Assembly: GCA_024233515.1 (NCBI GenBank)
Contig: JACKPO010000007.1
Span: 31,516-95,515 of the forward strand
Origin: Chlamydiales bacterium
Lineage (GTDB): Bacteria > Chlamydiota > Chlamydiia > Chlamydiales > Simkaniaceae
Reading direction: 5' to 3'
DNA length: 64,000 nt
Shown: piece by piece, positions 27,511-36,753 of the stretch
How positions within the stretch are numbered: the stretch's first letter is position 1
Layout of the letters: the number at the start of each line of letters is the position of its first letter
Made by a program: the position numbers and the translations under genes
Notes under the pieces: generated by a model
Databases searched by the model: none
The model's input: only the letters and a program-made list of their open reading frames with translations
What the model was told of the DNA's origin: nothing

Positions 27511-30500
27511 CTAGTAGGTGTCATCCGGAGTTTTGACAAGCTCAAGTCCTGCATCGAAGTCCTCAGCAACTGTTTGGCTACGGAAGAGATCTTCCTGACG
27601 CTCAGTGATCTCTTGATAGGTATCAAAAGACTTGATGAGGTGAGGGCGAACAAAGATCACAAGATTCGAGATGTTATCATTTTTCTCATTGTCGCTGAAG
27701 GCAGCACCAATTAGGGGGAGTCCTCCCAGGCAAGGGATTCCTGTTTTGTGATAAGTCTTTGTATTCTGCACAGAACCGCTCAGGATAAGGAAACTCTTAT
27801 CTGGGACGCTAACAACGGTTTTTGTGCTCGATTTATTGGTCGTAATACCCGTTACCTGGGTATTACTGACCGAAGAAGAGCCTTCTCCCTGATTAACATC
27901 TTCAGAAATGTCTTCTTCAATCATGAGAGTAATGACATCGTTATTTCCAACAACAGGCGTAATGCTGAGGCTAACCCCCACATCGCGGTATTCGATGTTT
28001 GAAGTTGTCACAGTGTTATTGGATTGGTTGCTGACATAAGACCCTGTATAGGGGATGTTTTGTCCAACAAAGATGGTTGACATCTTGTTGTCTTGCGTCA
28101 CGATTTTTTGGTTCATGACAACAACAGAATCTCCCTCATCCTTCAAGGCACTTACGAGAGAACCTAGAGCAAAATAGGACTGTCCTTTATGGAGGACAAT
28201 ATCCCCAATCACCCCTAAATCACCACCAGAGGAGAAAGGAATAAAGGATCCCTTTGGAGTATTGGTCGCATCGATGGATTGAGAGAGGTTACTTTGGAAA
28301 CTCCCAAGAGGGTCCGCAACTCCACCCACTGTTTCGGGAAGCCCACTTGTCCCATAGGCAAATTTATTTCGATACTGTCCCTGGGAGCCCCAGCGGAGCC
28401 CAAATTGCAAGTTATTGCTTAGGGTCGTCTCAATGACCAGAATTTCAACAAAGACCTGTTTGAGGGGGATATCGATCGACTTAATGAGTTCTTTTAACTT
28501 TCCTAACGCGTCTGCTTGCCCCGTTGCAATGAGAGAGTTTGTCACCTCAATCCACTGTAGGGTGTTGATGGCATCAACGAGATTATCATTGACTTTCGTT
28601 TTTGCTTTCCCAAGATCTTGTCCAATCAACTTAATCGCATCTTGAATTTCTCCGCCATTATGGTATTGAAGTTTGTAAATCAAGAAGCTCATGTCAGAGA
28701 CAGTTTCAATTCCTGGCTCTCCCCCTGGGACACTAGGTCCAGCAACATCAAAGCGCTCGAGAAGATCAACAACTTTTTTTGTTTCCTCATCGTTTCCAGA
28801 AACTAAAATCGAAGAGGTTTTCTCCATCCACTTCAGGTTGTTGATGACATCGAAGAGATTTTTATCAGTCACTCCTGAGGTCATGAGGTTCTGCTCGAAA
28901 TCGCGGACAATTTTAATCAGTTCTTCTCCAGGAACAAACTTTGGCTTATAGATTAAATATCCAGAAGGAGTTCGTGCTGGCGCTTCTTGCGCAAGACTGG
29001 CGATATCGAACTTTTTCGCCAAATTCACAGCCTCTGCGACGGCGGATGGTGTTCCTGTAAAGATGATCGAGTTGGTATCTGGGACATAACGCATGTTATT
29101 AAGCGTTGTCAGTAGGTCATCCTGTGTTGATCCAGCACGCTTTAGATCAGAAGCCATATTTCTTAGATATCCCATTAGGGTTGGTCCCGAGAGATGCTGA
29201 AGCTGATAAATCTGGAAGGTTGTTTTTCCCACTTGCTTTACTTGATCATCCGAAGGTGTGTCAAGCATTGGAAGGAGCCCTTGAACTTTCTCAATCGAAC
29301 CTTGTGTTCCTGTGAAGAGGACACCCTTTCCATTCGAAACAAGGCGGGTATTTCTAAGGGTATTAATAAGACCTTTATCTGCAAATCCAGACGATTCCAT
29401 GTCATCTGCAACCATCCGCGCATGGCGTCTAAGATCATCTGCAGAAATATGGGTAGGCTTATAAACATAAAACTCATTTGCTGCAGGAGCCTTTTCTACA
29501 GGGATGTCAAAGGCTGGAACGATATCTTTTAAACGGCCAATCGCATCAGGTGTTCCCGTGAATAGGACTCCAGTTCCTTGAGAGACGATGGTTCCAGAAT
29601 CAAGGGCAGAGATGAGCTCAGGGTCTGCAAGTCCCGCATCTTTCATTTCGTCAGCTGTGTGCTCTGCTTGTTTGATAATCGCTTCTGGAGATTGATGCTG
29701 AGGCTTGAAGATATAGTACTGAGAGGTTTTTTCCTGGACAGCGCGTGGATTATCAAAAGTCGGAGCGATTTGCTTGATCCTATCAATCGCATCAGCTGTT
29801 CCTGTGAAAAGGACGCCAGTTCCATTTGAAACTACCGTTGCGGAATTAAGGGCATTGATAAGGCTCTTGTCTGCTAGTCCCGCATCCTCCATTTGATCTG
29901 CCGCATGCTTTGCTTGCTTAATGATGGCTTCAGGAGATTGGTGTTGTGGCTTGTAGATGTAATATTGGGAAGCTTGGCTTTGTTTCTCCAAGTTATCATA
30001 TTGCCCCACCATGAGCTTAACTCTTTCGATGGCGCTTGGAGTTCCAGTGAAGATCACTTGAGTTTTATCAGAGGAAAGTTTTGCTGATTTCATAGCTTGG
30101 ATTAGATCAGCGTCCTTTAGTCCAGAGCTTTGAAGTTGATCAGCTGAACGTCGGATGTTATCGATTAATTTCTCTGGAGAAATGGAACTAGGTTTGTATA
30201 TGAAGAAGTCAGTTGTTTGAGCTGTCTTTGCCGCATCAAACGTAGGGGCTACCTCTTTGAGTTTACTGATGGCTGAGGGAGTTCCAGTGAACATAACAGC
30301 GGTATCATTCGATACAAGAGTTGCTGACTTCATGGCCTTAATCAAAGTGGGATCTTGCAGCCCTGCTTCTTCCATGTTTTCTGCAGCTGAGATGATCTTA
30401 TCTCTAAATGATTTTGGCGACTCTCCCTGAGGTTTATAGACATAGAAAGAAGAGGAAGCAGGAACAGCGGCATGAGGATGGTCATATTTGCCAACCATCT

Positions 30501-32568
30501 CTTTGATCTGGTCAATGACGGTCGGAGGGCCTGTGATCACAAGAGAATTTGATGATTGAATCCATTTGATGTTATTGATGGACGCCAGGAGCTCCTTGCT
30601 CTCAGCATCACTTCCTTTGATCGACTTTGCTGTCTGTTGAAGTTCATTAAGGACAGCACTTCCTGGAGCATTTTGTAATTTGTAAACGAAATAGGTCGAT
30701 TGTGACTCATTCGCGATCGCTTGGTTGTCAAGTGTAGGGAGGATTCCCTTGATTTGGTTGATCGCGCTTTTTTGCCCTCGGAAGACAAAGGTGTTTGACT
30801 CAGAGACATATTTCATGTTGTCAATCGCTTCACTCAGATCTTCATCAGAGGGGAGTGACTTTGCGATTTTTTGGAGGCCGACTTCAATGCGCTCTGGGCT
30901 GACAAACTTCACCTGGTAAATATAGGTCGACATTTCCTCAGGAGAAGGCCCTTTGGGTTGGTCCATCATAGAAACAAGGGCACGAATCCGATTAAGAGAT
31001 TGAGAGTCTCCGGTAAAAGTAACCGTCCCTTGATTTTTTGAAACCTTAGCTGAGCTAAGAGCGCTTAGGAAAGCAGCATCGCTCAAGTTCGAGTTTTTTA
31101 GGCTAGAATAGGTTTCTTGGATCTCTTTATAGAGCTCCTCTGGCGTTTCATTTTTAGGTGTATAGATAAAGAAGTCATTGGCAAGAGGAAGTTTTGAAGC
31201 CTCATGCAAAGAAATATCGAAAGTAGGAAGGATTTGTTTCAGTCGATTGAGAGAACGTTGGTCTCCTGTAAACATAAGAGAGTTGTTCTCTTTAATCCAT
31301 TTCATGGAATCAATTGTATCGATCAGATCCTGATCAGGATAGGGAGACTTTTTGAGGTTTTGGACCAGTTTCTCGAGGGAGCGTGCAATTTGCTCTTCAT
31401 CGCCATTCTTGATCTTATAGATATAGAAGCCACCCTTGATATACTCAAGCTCTTCTTCACTGTAGGGAACATCTAAGCTGTCTAAGATGTTTTTCACTTC
31501 TTGAAGAGAGGTAGCATCTCCGGTGAAAAGTAGAGAGTGACTTTGCTTCACGAATTTCATGCTCTCTAGAGCCTGTACAAGATTTTGCGCGGGAGGACCC
31601 ATTTTCACAAAGTTTGCTTCCATATCTTTGATCGCCGATTGCAACACATCTGCTGGCTTATGCTTGATATGGTAGATCAAGATATTTTGAGAGGTAAGGG
31701 GTCCACGAATGCCTCTTGCTATAGAAGGAGGGGAATCTAAATCCTCAATAAGAGCAATTGATTTTTCTACCAAGAAAGGGGTAGAGACAATAAAGATCGT
31801 ATTGGTCGTGCTCTGAGGGACAAAAATAAGAGGGTTTCCATCAGAGATTGGGATCAAGATTTGACTCGCTAAAGAGATGAGGCTCTCAGGGGAATTGTTT
31901 TTGACGGTGTATGAATCAATTTCCAGTGATGCTCTTGGGATGTCTAAGCTATAAAAGAGCTTATAAATCTCTTCGATATTTTGCGTAATGTCTGTCACTA
32001 TAATGTGTCTGGTTGTTTCAGACACTTCGATGATTGCATTTGGGGAGAGGAGAGGACCGATGATTCCAGCCAAAGTTGCTGGGTTTGCATTCTTGACCCT
32101 GAACACTCGGGTCATGATCGGAGGGATACCTGGCCCCTCTAGAGGAACCTCCGCCGAAACAACCGTCGCAATTTGTTTAACTCCTGAACCCTTGGAGATG
32201 ACAAGATTATTGCCTTGCTCAATTAGATCAAGACCATTGAGTCTTAGAACCTGAATAAAAGCTCCCATGACATTGACTAGAGCCGTTGGTTCCTCAGAGA
32301 CAATGGAGACATTAAAAGTAAGATCTTCCTCATCGTAAATAAAATTGACAGCGCCAATTTTACTGATAAATTTAATGAGTTCTAAGACAGGAACATTATT
32401 GAAGTTGATCGTGTAGCCTTCTCCTGTCGCTCCAGGAAGGATAGGTTTGTCTGGCGCCGTTTTTTCTTCGAAACTTTGAGAAGCGCGATCTGCAGTATAA
32501 ACGTGCTGAGGAGAAAAACATAGCGATAGGGAGAAAAAGGCAAGGAAGATTTTTCTACTTTTCATCAC
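27511..32568 (-). CDS. sctC: T3SS outer membrane secretin SctC (CdsC) with expanded repeats
   Basis: This 1685-aa secretin forms the outer membrane ring of the injectisome. A signal peptide covers about 1-25, then N0/N1-type ring domains (about 50-290). About 13 tandem copies of an 82-aa unit follow (residues about 296-1367). The secretin pore domain starts at PLKQVFVEILVIETTLSNNL (1368) and holds VPDKSFLILSG and GIPCLGGLPLIGAAF. Chlamydial CdsC is about 920 aa, so this protein is nearly doubled by repeat expansion. Units contain the pattern Y-IYK-pQ ... FTGtp-AI. Units 8 and 9 are most alike, suggesting recent duplication. It lies last in the sctD-sctC direction, separated from pkn5 by an inserted amidohydrolase. 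Confidence 0.92.
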   Translation of the reverse strand: MMKSRKIFLAFFSLSLCFSPQHVYTADRASQSFEEKTAPDKPILPGATGEGYTINFNNVPVLELIKFISKIGAVNFIYDEEDLTFNVSIVSEEPTALVNVMGAFIQVLRLNGLDLIEQGNNLVISKGSGVKQIATVVSAEVPLEGPGIPPIMTRVFRVKNANPATLAGIIGPLLSPNAIIEVSETTRHIIVTDITQNIEEIYKLFYSLDIPRASLEIDSYTVKNNSPESLISLASQILIPISDGNPLIFVPQSTTNTIFIVSTPFLVEKSIALIEDLDSPPSIARGIRGPLTSQNILIYHIKHKPADVLQSAIKDMEANFVKMGPPAQNLVQALESMKFVKQSHSLLFTGDATSLQEVKNILDSLDVPYSEEELEYIKGGFYIYKIKNGDEEQIARSLEKLVQNLKKSPYPDQDLIDTIDSMKWIKENNSLMFTGDQRSLNRLKQILPTFDISLHEASKLPLANDFFIYTPKNETPEELYKEIQETYSSLKNSNLSDAAFLSALSSAKVSKNQGTVTFTGDSQSLNRIRALVSMMDQPKGPSPEEMSTYIYQVKFVSPERIEVGLQKIAKSLPSDEDLSEAIDNMKYVSESNTFVFRGQKSAINQIKGILPTLDNQAIANESQSTYFVYKLQNAPGSAVLNELQQTAKSIKGSDAESKELLASINNIKWIQSSNSLVITGPPTVIDQIKEMVGKYDHPHAAVPASSSFYVYKPQGESPKSFRDKIISAAENMEEAGLQDPTLIKAMKSATLVSNDTAVMFTGTPSAISKLKEVAPTFDAAKTAQTTDFFIYKPSSISPEKLIDNIRRSADQLQSSGLKDADLIQAMKSAKLSSDKTQVIFTGTPSAIERVKLMVGQYDNLEKQSQASQYYIYKPQHQSPEAIIKQAKHAADQMEDAGLADKSLINALNSATVVSNGTGVLFTGTADAIDRIKQIAPTFDNPRAVQEKTSQYYIFKPQHQSPEAIIKQAEHTADEMKDAGLADPELISALDSGTIVSQGTGVLFTGTPDAIGRLKDIVPAFDIPVEKAPAANEFYVYKPTHISADDLRRHARMVADDMESSGFADKGLINTLRNTRLVSNGKGVLFTGTQGSIEKVQGLLPMLDTPSDDQVKQVGKTTFQIYQLQHLSGPTLMGYLRNMASDLKRAGSTQDDLLTTLNNMRYVPDTNSIIFTGTPSAVAEAVNLAKKFDIASLAQEAPARTPSGYLIYKPKFVPGEELIKIVRDFEQNLMTSGVTDKNLFDVINNLKWMEKTSSILVSGNDEETKKVVDLLERFDVAGPSVPGGEPGIETVSDMSFLIYKLQYHNGGEIQDAIKLIGQDLGKAKTKVNDNLVDAINTLQWIEVTNSLIATGQADALGKLKELIKSIDIPLKQVFVEILVIETTLSNNLQFGLRWGSQGQYRNKFAYGTSGLPETVGGVADPLGSFQSNLSQSIDATNTPKGSFIPFSSGGDLGVIGDIVLHKGQSYFALGSLVSALKDEGDSVVVMNQKIVTQDNKMSTIFVGQNIPYTGSYVSNQSNNTVTTSNIEYRDVGVSLSITPVVGNNDVITLMIEEDISEDVNQGEGSSSVSNTQVTGITTNKSSTKTVVSVPDKSFLILSGSVQNTKTYHKTGIPCLGGLPLIGAAFSDNEKNDNISNLVIFVRPHLIKSFDTYQEITERQEDLFRSQTVAEDFDAGLELVKTPDDTY
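28468..31683 (-). repeat. About 13 tandem 82-aa coding repeats within sctC
   Basis: The repeat block codes for units starting at YIYKPQ-like strands and ending near PTFD or KYDN. Units are diverged (roughly 25-75% alike by eye). The eighth and ninth share HQSPEAIIKQA and GVLFTG blocks almost exactly. Confidence 0.85.
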
Positions 32569-32679
32569 GTATTTTTACATTATTTAAAGATCTTATGTCA
32601 TAACAGAGATGGGATTTAGTGCGCATCAACTTTTTCCTATAACGGAAAATTTTCTTGAAAATCCTCCGGAGTTCTTAGA

Positions 32680-32838
32680 GGGTGTTTAAAAATTGCTTTC
32701 GGCGAAAAAAGGAGAGATTTTTTCCTTAGGGCTTGCTTGGAGACCGGAGCAAACTTGAGCAAGTTTGTGGAGGGTCGAAAGCAAGTTCTAAGGGAAAAAG
32801 ATTCCTTTTAAGTGGCCGAAATGATTTTTTAAACACCC
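32680..32838. repeat. 159-bp inverted-repeat element, family B
   Basis: The ends gggtgtttaaaaa and ttttttaaacaccc are inverted copies. Inner arms also pair (ttccttagggcttgct with agcaagttctaaggga). It is flanked by tcttaga on both sides (32673-32679, 32839-32845), a 7-bp apparent target duplication. It lies between the sctC start and the amidohydrolase start. Confidence 0.75.
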
Positions 32839-32845
32839 TCTTAGA

Positions 32846-32863
32846 GAGTGTCGTCAAAAAATA
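32846..32863. repeat. Short dispersed motif GTGTCGTCAAA, copy 2
   Basis: Sequence gagtgtcgtcaaaaaata, directly beside the family B element and 44 bp upstream of the amidohydrolase ATG. See the related copies at 8179, 48841 and 59967. Confidence 0.4.
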
Positions 32864-32906
32864 AAGGAAGGGGTAAGGTGAGGAAAAGCGAGGACTTAGA
32901 GGAGCT

Positions 32907-33794
32907 ATGTATAAGGACGAGATCATCGATGCACACTTTCACTTGTGGGATCTAGACCATGGAGATTATCCCTGGCTTAAGGGAGAAGAGACCGAGTTTG
33001 AATCGTTGCTTGGGAACATTAAGAAAATTCAGAAGAATTTTCTTGTTCCTGATTATGAGGCGCTCGTCAAGCCATTCCACGTGACAAAAGGTATCCATGT
33101 AGAAGCTAATGCAGACATCAAAAAAGCGCTCTATGAGACCGAGTGGCTCCAAAAAATTGCAGATAGCCATGGATTTCCCCATGCAATCGTGGCACAAGCA
33201 GATCTCACCGATCCTGATATTGAAAATGTTTTGAAAGATCACTGCCAGTTTCCCAACGTAAGGGGAATCCGACAGACTCTTTTCCGCCAGCCAGGCTCGA
33301 CTGAAAAAGATCTTCTTAGTGACCCTCACTTTCATCGAGGCATTAAGGCACTCAGTCGGCAACTCCTTTCCTTCGATGTCTCTGTGTTTGGGCATCAAAT
33401 CCCTGCTGTGGCAAAACTTGCCAAAGAGTATGACGACGTTATGTTTGTCCTCGATCATTTAGGATGGCCCCTAGATGTTTCTGATCAAGGACTTGAGAAG
33501 TGGATGTCTGACCTCTCTCTTCTTTCGGACTGTGAGAATGTTTACCTAAAACTCGGTGGGATTGGGATTATTTTTAAAAACTACGAGAATAAAAACATTG
33601 AACGATTCCTTCATGGAGGCATCCGGGTCTTTGGGGCCGATCGATGTCTATTTGCTAGCAATTTCCCCCCGGATTCTCTCTTCATGTCCTATGGGGAGAT
33701 TATCGATCTCTTCAGAAAAACGTTAGCTCTCTATGATCTTGAGGATCAACGGAAGATTTTTTATGAGAATGCTAAACAATTCTATGAATTGTAA
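32907..33794 (+). CDS. Amidohydrolase-2 family (TIM-barrel) protein
   Basis: This 295-aa protein belongs to the metal-dependent hydrolase group containing 2-pyrone-4,6-dicarboxylate lactonase and L-fuconolactonase. The N-terminal metal motif is DAHFHLWDLDHGDYPWL (HxH); FVLDHLGWP and FASNFPPDS correspond to later barrel strands. The substrate is unknown. It sits on the plus strand between sctC and pkn5, interrupting the co-directional T3SS genes. Its 3' end overlaps the pkn5 3' end by 23 bp. With an inverted-repeat element upstream, it looks like a later insertion. Confidence 0.82.
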   Translation: MYKDEIIDAHFHLWDLDHGDYPWLKGEETEFESLLGNIKKIQKNFLVPDYEALVKPFHVTKGIHVEANADIKKALYETEWLQKIADSHGFPHAIVAQADLTDPDIENVLKDHCQFPNVRGIRQTLFRQPGSTEKDLLSDPHFHRGIKALSRQLLSFDVSVFGHQIPAVAKLAKEYDDVMFVLDHLGWPLDVSDQGLEKWMSDLSLLSDCENVYLKLGGIGIIFKNYENKNIERFLHGGIRVFGADRCLFASNFPPDSLFMSYGEIIDLFRKTLALYDLEDQRKIFYENAKQFYEL

Positions 33795-35376
33795 GGACTG
33801 TTTTCGGAGAAGCTTCCACGATGGCCGGAAATGCTTTTGCAATTCCATTTAAGATCCCCTCAGCTTGAGCCTTTGCTGAGAGTTGTAAGTTTTCCTTAAC
33901 AATGGCTTGTAGGGCATCTTCAAAATCTTCGCCATGCTTCACCGTAGAAATTTCAGTATCGAACGAGTGAGCAATTAAAAGATCTCCCTCAGTCCAGTTC
34001 TCAGTGGTCTCATAAAACCCATGATTTGGGTCTTCTCCAAGAGGGGGATTTTGATTCGCGAGGAATCGGGGCCGTTTTGCGGAGAGGGGAAGGTGTATGA
34101 GAGCTCCACATCCACAGGAAATAAAAGAAAATTGGTTTGAGGAAGGAGAAAGATAGAGCAGTTGAAAGACAAAGTGGTGTGCTAATTTATGAGAGGCAAT
34201 CATTTCATTGAGCGCAGTGATAAAAGTCATGGGTTGAAAATGGTTGTCTGCCGCAGACAAATACATGCGCGTTAAGCTTTGCACCATCCCTTTCAGAAGT
34301 CCTATATACGAAAGCCCTTCTATTGATGATTCCATATATTCTCCCATCACAATGAGATAGGATTGATCAGCAAACTTAAAGAAATCGTAGTACGAGCCCA
34401 AGTCACTTTCACGATCAGGTTTGGCTAGGCCAAGATCAAAGGAACTCCATTTGGGAAGTGAGGCAGGGAGGAGTTTTAGGTGACTCTGTTCTAAGTGCCC
34501 CCAGACCTCTTTCATTCCTTCCCCACCCCCATTTTTTTGTTCTTTCTTCAAGTACTCAGTCAAGTCGGTGATGAAGTCAACAATATCGGGATAACGGACG
34601 GTGAGTTCTGGTGCGAGTGCTTTTTCAATCATCCCACGAAGGTTGCTAGGAAGAAGAGAGAGTTGAATCGATCCAAAACTGAGCTTCCCAACAAGGAGCT
34701 CAAAAGCAATCACCCCCAGAGAATAGATATCTGTTGAAAAGGTGACGTTTAAGGGATCCTTTTTTTGCTCGGGGCTCATGTAACTAGGTGTTCCCAAGAA
34801 CTTTCCTCGTTGAGAGGGGAGAGCAATTTCTTTGTCATAGATGAGCTGCGCAATCCCAAAGTCGATCACTTTCACACTTCCCCCTTCTGTGATCAGAATA
34901 TTTTCAGGTTTCAAGTCGCGGTGAATCACTCCGTGGGTATGGAGATGGAGGAGGGCATAAGCCACCTGAAGGACAATATTCACACAGGTGCGAGGCGAAA
35001 AATTCTGTTGCATGATGAACTGCTTTAGGGAAATGCCCTGAACAAATTCCATGGCAATATAGAGTCCTCCTTCCCATTCCCCTTGACCTTTTAATTTGAT
35101 GATATTGGGGTGATCAGTCATTGAGATGATTTCAGCTTCCTTTAAAAACTGTTGGACCATCTCTGGATGGGTTAAATATTTTGGAGAGAGAACCTTGATG
35201 ACAATAGGCGTTTGACTTTTTGGATCAACGCCAAGATAGAGGAAACTCATCCCTCCCTGACTCAAAGGAGCTTCAATTTTATAAGGGCCAATTTTAGTCG
35301 GATGCTTTAAGTTTTTCTCTTCTCCCTTTGTCAAATTCGGGAGCGTTGATTGCTTATGAAAATCATGCGCTGTCAA
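33772..35376 (-). CDS. pkn5: Pkn5: Ser/Thr protein kinase fused to a degenerate SpoIIE/PP2C-like domain
   Basis: This 534-aa protein has an N-terminal Hanks-type kinase (about 29-275): glycine loop SQGGMSFLYLG, Lys 61, HRDLKPEN (152-159), DFG (172-174) and SPE (201-203). All catalytic residues are present. From about 295 to the end the sequence resembles SpoIIE/RsbU PP2C-type phosphatases, with GSYYDFF (327) for GDYYDFF, GEYMESS (344) for GDVxGxG and GDLLIAHSFD (464) for GDxLLLYTDG. The metal-binding aspartates are largely lost. The start is TTG, 5 nt after the sctQ stop, with a GGGGGA motif. Position next to sctQ equals C. trachomatis CT673, a T3SS-associated kinase. Confidence 0.85.
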   Translation of the reverse strand: MTAHDFHKQSTLPNLTKGEEKNLKHPTKIGPYKIEAPLSQGGMSFLYLGVDPKSQTPIVIKVLSPKYLTHPEMVQQFLKEAEIISMTDHPNIIKLKGQGEWEGGLYIAMEFVQGISLKQFIMQQNFSPRTCVNIVLQVAYALLHLHTHGVIHRDLKPENILITEGGSVKVIDFGIAQLIYDKEIALPSQRGKFLGTPSYMSPEQKKDPLNVTFSTDIYSLGVIAFELLVGKLSFGSIQLSLLPSNLRGMIEKALAPELTVRYPDIVDFITDLTEYLKKEQKNGGGEGMKEVWGHLEQSHLKLLPASLPKWSSFDLGLAKPDRESDLGSYYDFFKFADQSYLIVMGEYMESSIEGLSYIGLLKGMVQSLTRMYLSAADNHFQPMTFITALNEMIASHKLAHHFVFQLLYLSPSSNQFSFISCGCGALIHLPLSAKRPRFLANQNPPLGEDPNHGFYETTENWTEGDLLIAHSFDTEISTVKHGEDFEDALQAIVKENLQLSAKAQAEGILNGIAKAFPAIVEASPKTVLTIHRIV

Positions 35377-35381
35377 GGGAT

Positions 35382-36527
35382 CTATCCCCCAAGTTTTGTG
35401 ATTTTAACTCCAATCACATCACCGATTTGAATAAGCTCTCCTTTACCGACACATTCCCCATTTGCCACAAGGTTTACCCCTTTCTCCACTTGAACTCCAA
35501 GCTCTAGAACATTTCCTGGCTTAAGTTTCAAAAGTTTATCTAAGCCCATTTTTATCCGTGCCACCTCGACGGTTAGGGAAATCGGAACTTTTTTAGGGGA
35601 AAGAAGAGGTCCTGAGGGAGCATCTTCAACCGAAACAGCTTCTTCCTCACCCGGAGTTCCAAAAGAGTCCTCAAAATTATCTTCGTCCATTGTTTTTTCC
35701 TCAAAGTAGTGTGCGTAATCGAGAATTTTTATTGAATCTTCCTTTGCCTTCACTTGAAAAAGAGGCTTTCCTCCACATTGGAGTTGAAAGGTCCCTTTTT
35801 TCAAGTGAGGATAGTAAGAGCAATGGTCCAAAATAACAAAGTCACCTTCTTGTATTTTGTTCCATCCTTCTTGTGAAAGGTTTGTTCTCCCAGCGGCAAG
35901 TGAGAGCGTTGGGTAAAGAGAAGTGTAAAGCGTTGAGGGGATCGAAAAGTTCCAATCATGTGAAAAGTGTTTTTTCATTTCCTGCTGAAAGGCTTCAGGG
36001 CAAATCATCCGTCCCCAAACCGTTTCTCCCTCATGCTCAAAGGCAATATCAATACAATACGCGTCTTCTTTAGCGAGAGGCATATCGATGAGTTTAGGTG
36101 CAAGACCGGGAAAGGTTTGGAGGCGCTCGATCGCTTCAATGCCTTCCGCGCAAAGGAAACGGAAGAATCCCTTTTGTAGATAAGGGTCAGAAAAACCGGT
36201 ATTTTCAGCATCAGGATGAATGGCCCAGGATGAGATTTTTGCGAAATCTTCAGAAGGGAAGACAAGCGAAAAACTTCCTTTGAGAGGAGAGAGTTCAATT
36301 GCGAGTTGGAGTGGAGAACGACCCATTCCGGTGAGAATGGAGCCTCCTTTTTTCCACTCTGCAGTTCCTGCAGAAATCTTCAAAGGTTTCATCTCCAAAG
36401 CAGTTGAAATTTCTTTTGCAAACGCTTTCCAAGGAAAGGCGGGGATCGATCCCCACATCGGGACATCAACCTCTCCAGCAACAAGGGTTTCTACTTTTCT
36501 TATCCAATGATCAGATGGAGCACTCAT
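35382..36527 (-). CDS. sctQ: T3SS cytoplasmic ring (C-ring) protein SctQ (CdsQ)
   Basis: This 381-aa protein ends in a SpoA (FliN/YscQ) domain at about 310-381 (VARIKMGLDKLLKLKPG, GELIQIGDVIGVKI). Such proteins form the cytoplasmic sorting platform that hands substrates to the ATPase. The N-terminal 300 residues are the family's divergent part. The order SctP-SctQ-Pkn5-SctC is the chlamydial one. A family A element starts 30 bp upstream of its ATG, so the operon is split by that insertion; whether expression is coupled to sctP is unclear. Confidence 0.88.
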   Translation of the reverse strand: MSAPSDHWIRKVETLVAGEVDVPMWGSIPAFPWKAFAKEISTALEMKPLKISAGTAEWKKGGSILTGMGRSPLQLAIELSPLKGSFSLVFPSEDFAKISSWAIHPDAENTGFSDPYLQKGFFRFLCAEGIEAIERLQTFPGLAPKLIDMPLAKEDAYCIDIAFEHEGETVWGRMICPEAFQQEMKKHFSHDWNFSIPSTLYTSLYPTLSLAAGRTNLSQEGWNKIQEGDFVILDHCSYYPHLKKGTFQLQCGGKPLFQVKAKEDSIKILDYAHYFEEKTMDEDNFEDSFGTPGEEEAVSVEDAPSGPLLSPKKVPISLTVEVARIKMGLDKLLKLKPGNVLELGVQVEKGVNLVANGECVGKGELIQIGDVIGVKITKLGG

Positions 36528-36557
36528 AACACAAATCTCTTCTATCGCTTATTATTA

Positions 36558-36721
36558 ACGCGAATCCGGGATTAGGCCTCTATGATAACACTCATCTTTT
36601 TGCAATCTTTTTAGGAAAGACCGCTTGAAGATAGCTCCGCGGCTATCTACCTCGCAGATTTTTCTAAAAATCTCCTCAAAAATCTAAGCGTTCTCATAGG
36701 GGCCTAATCCCGAATCCGCGT
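36558..36721. repeat. 164-bp inverted-repeat element, family A copy 3, inside the T3SS operon
   Basis: Same 164-bp length as copies 1 and 2 with several substitutions. Flanks are ttattatta (36549-36557) and ttattatca (36722-36730), an 8-of-9 match consistent with an older target duplication. It lies between the short sctP-like gene and sctQ. Confidence 0.85.
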
Positions 36722-36753
36722 TTATTATCAAAACATACGGGATTCAGAGCAAA

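Noticed and set aside
28468..31683. Regular repeats that might suggest a CRISPR array
   Set aside because: They are about 246-bp coding units in frame within sctC, diverged at DNA level, without short identical repeats or spacers.
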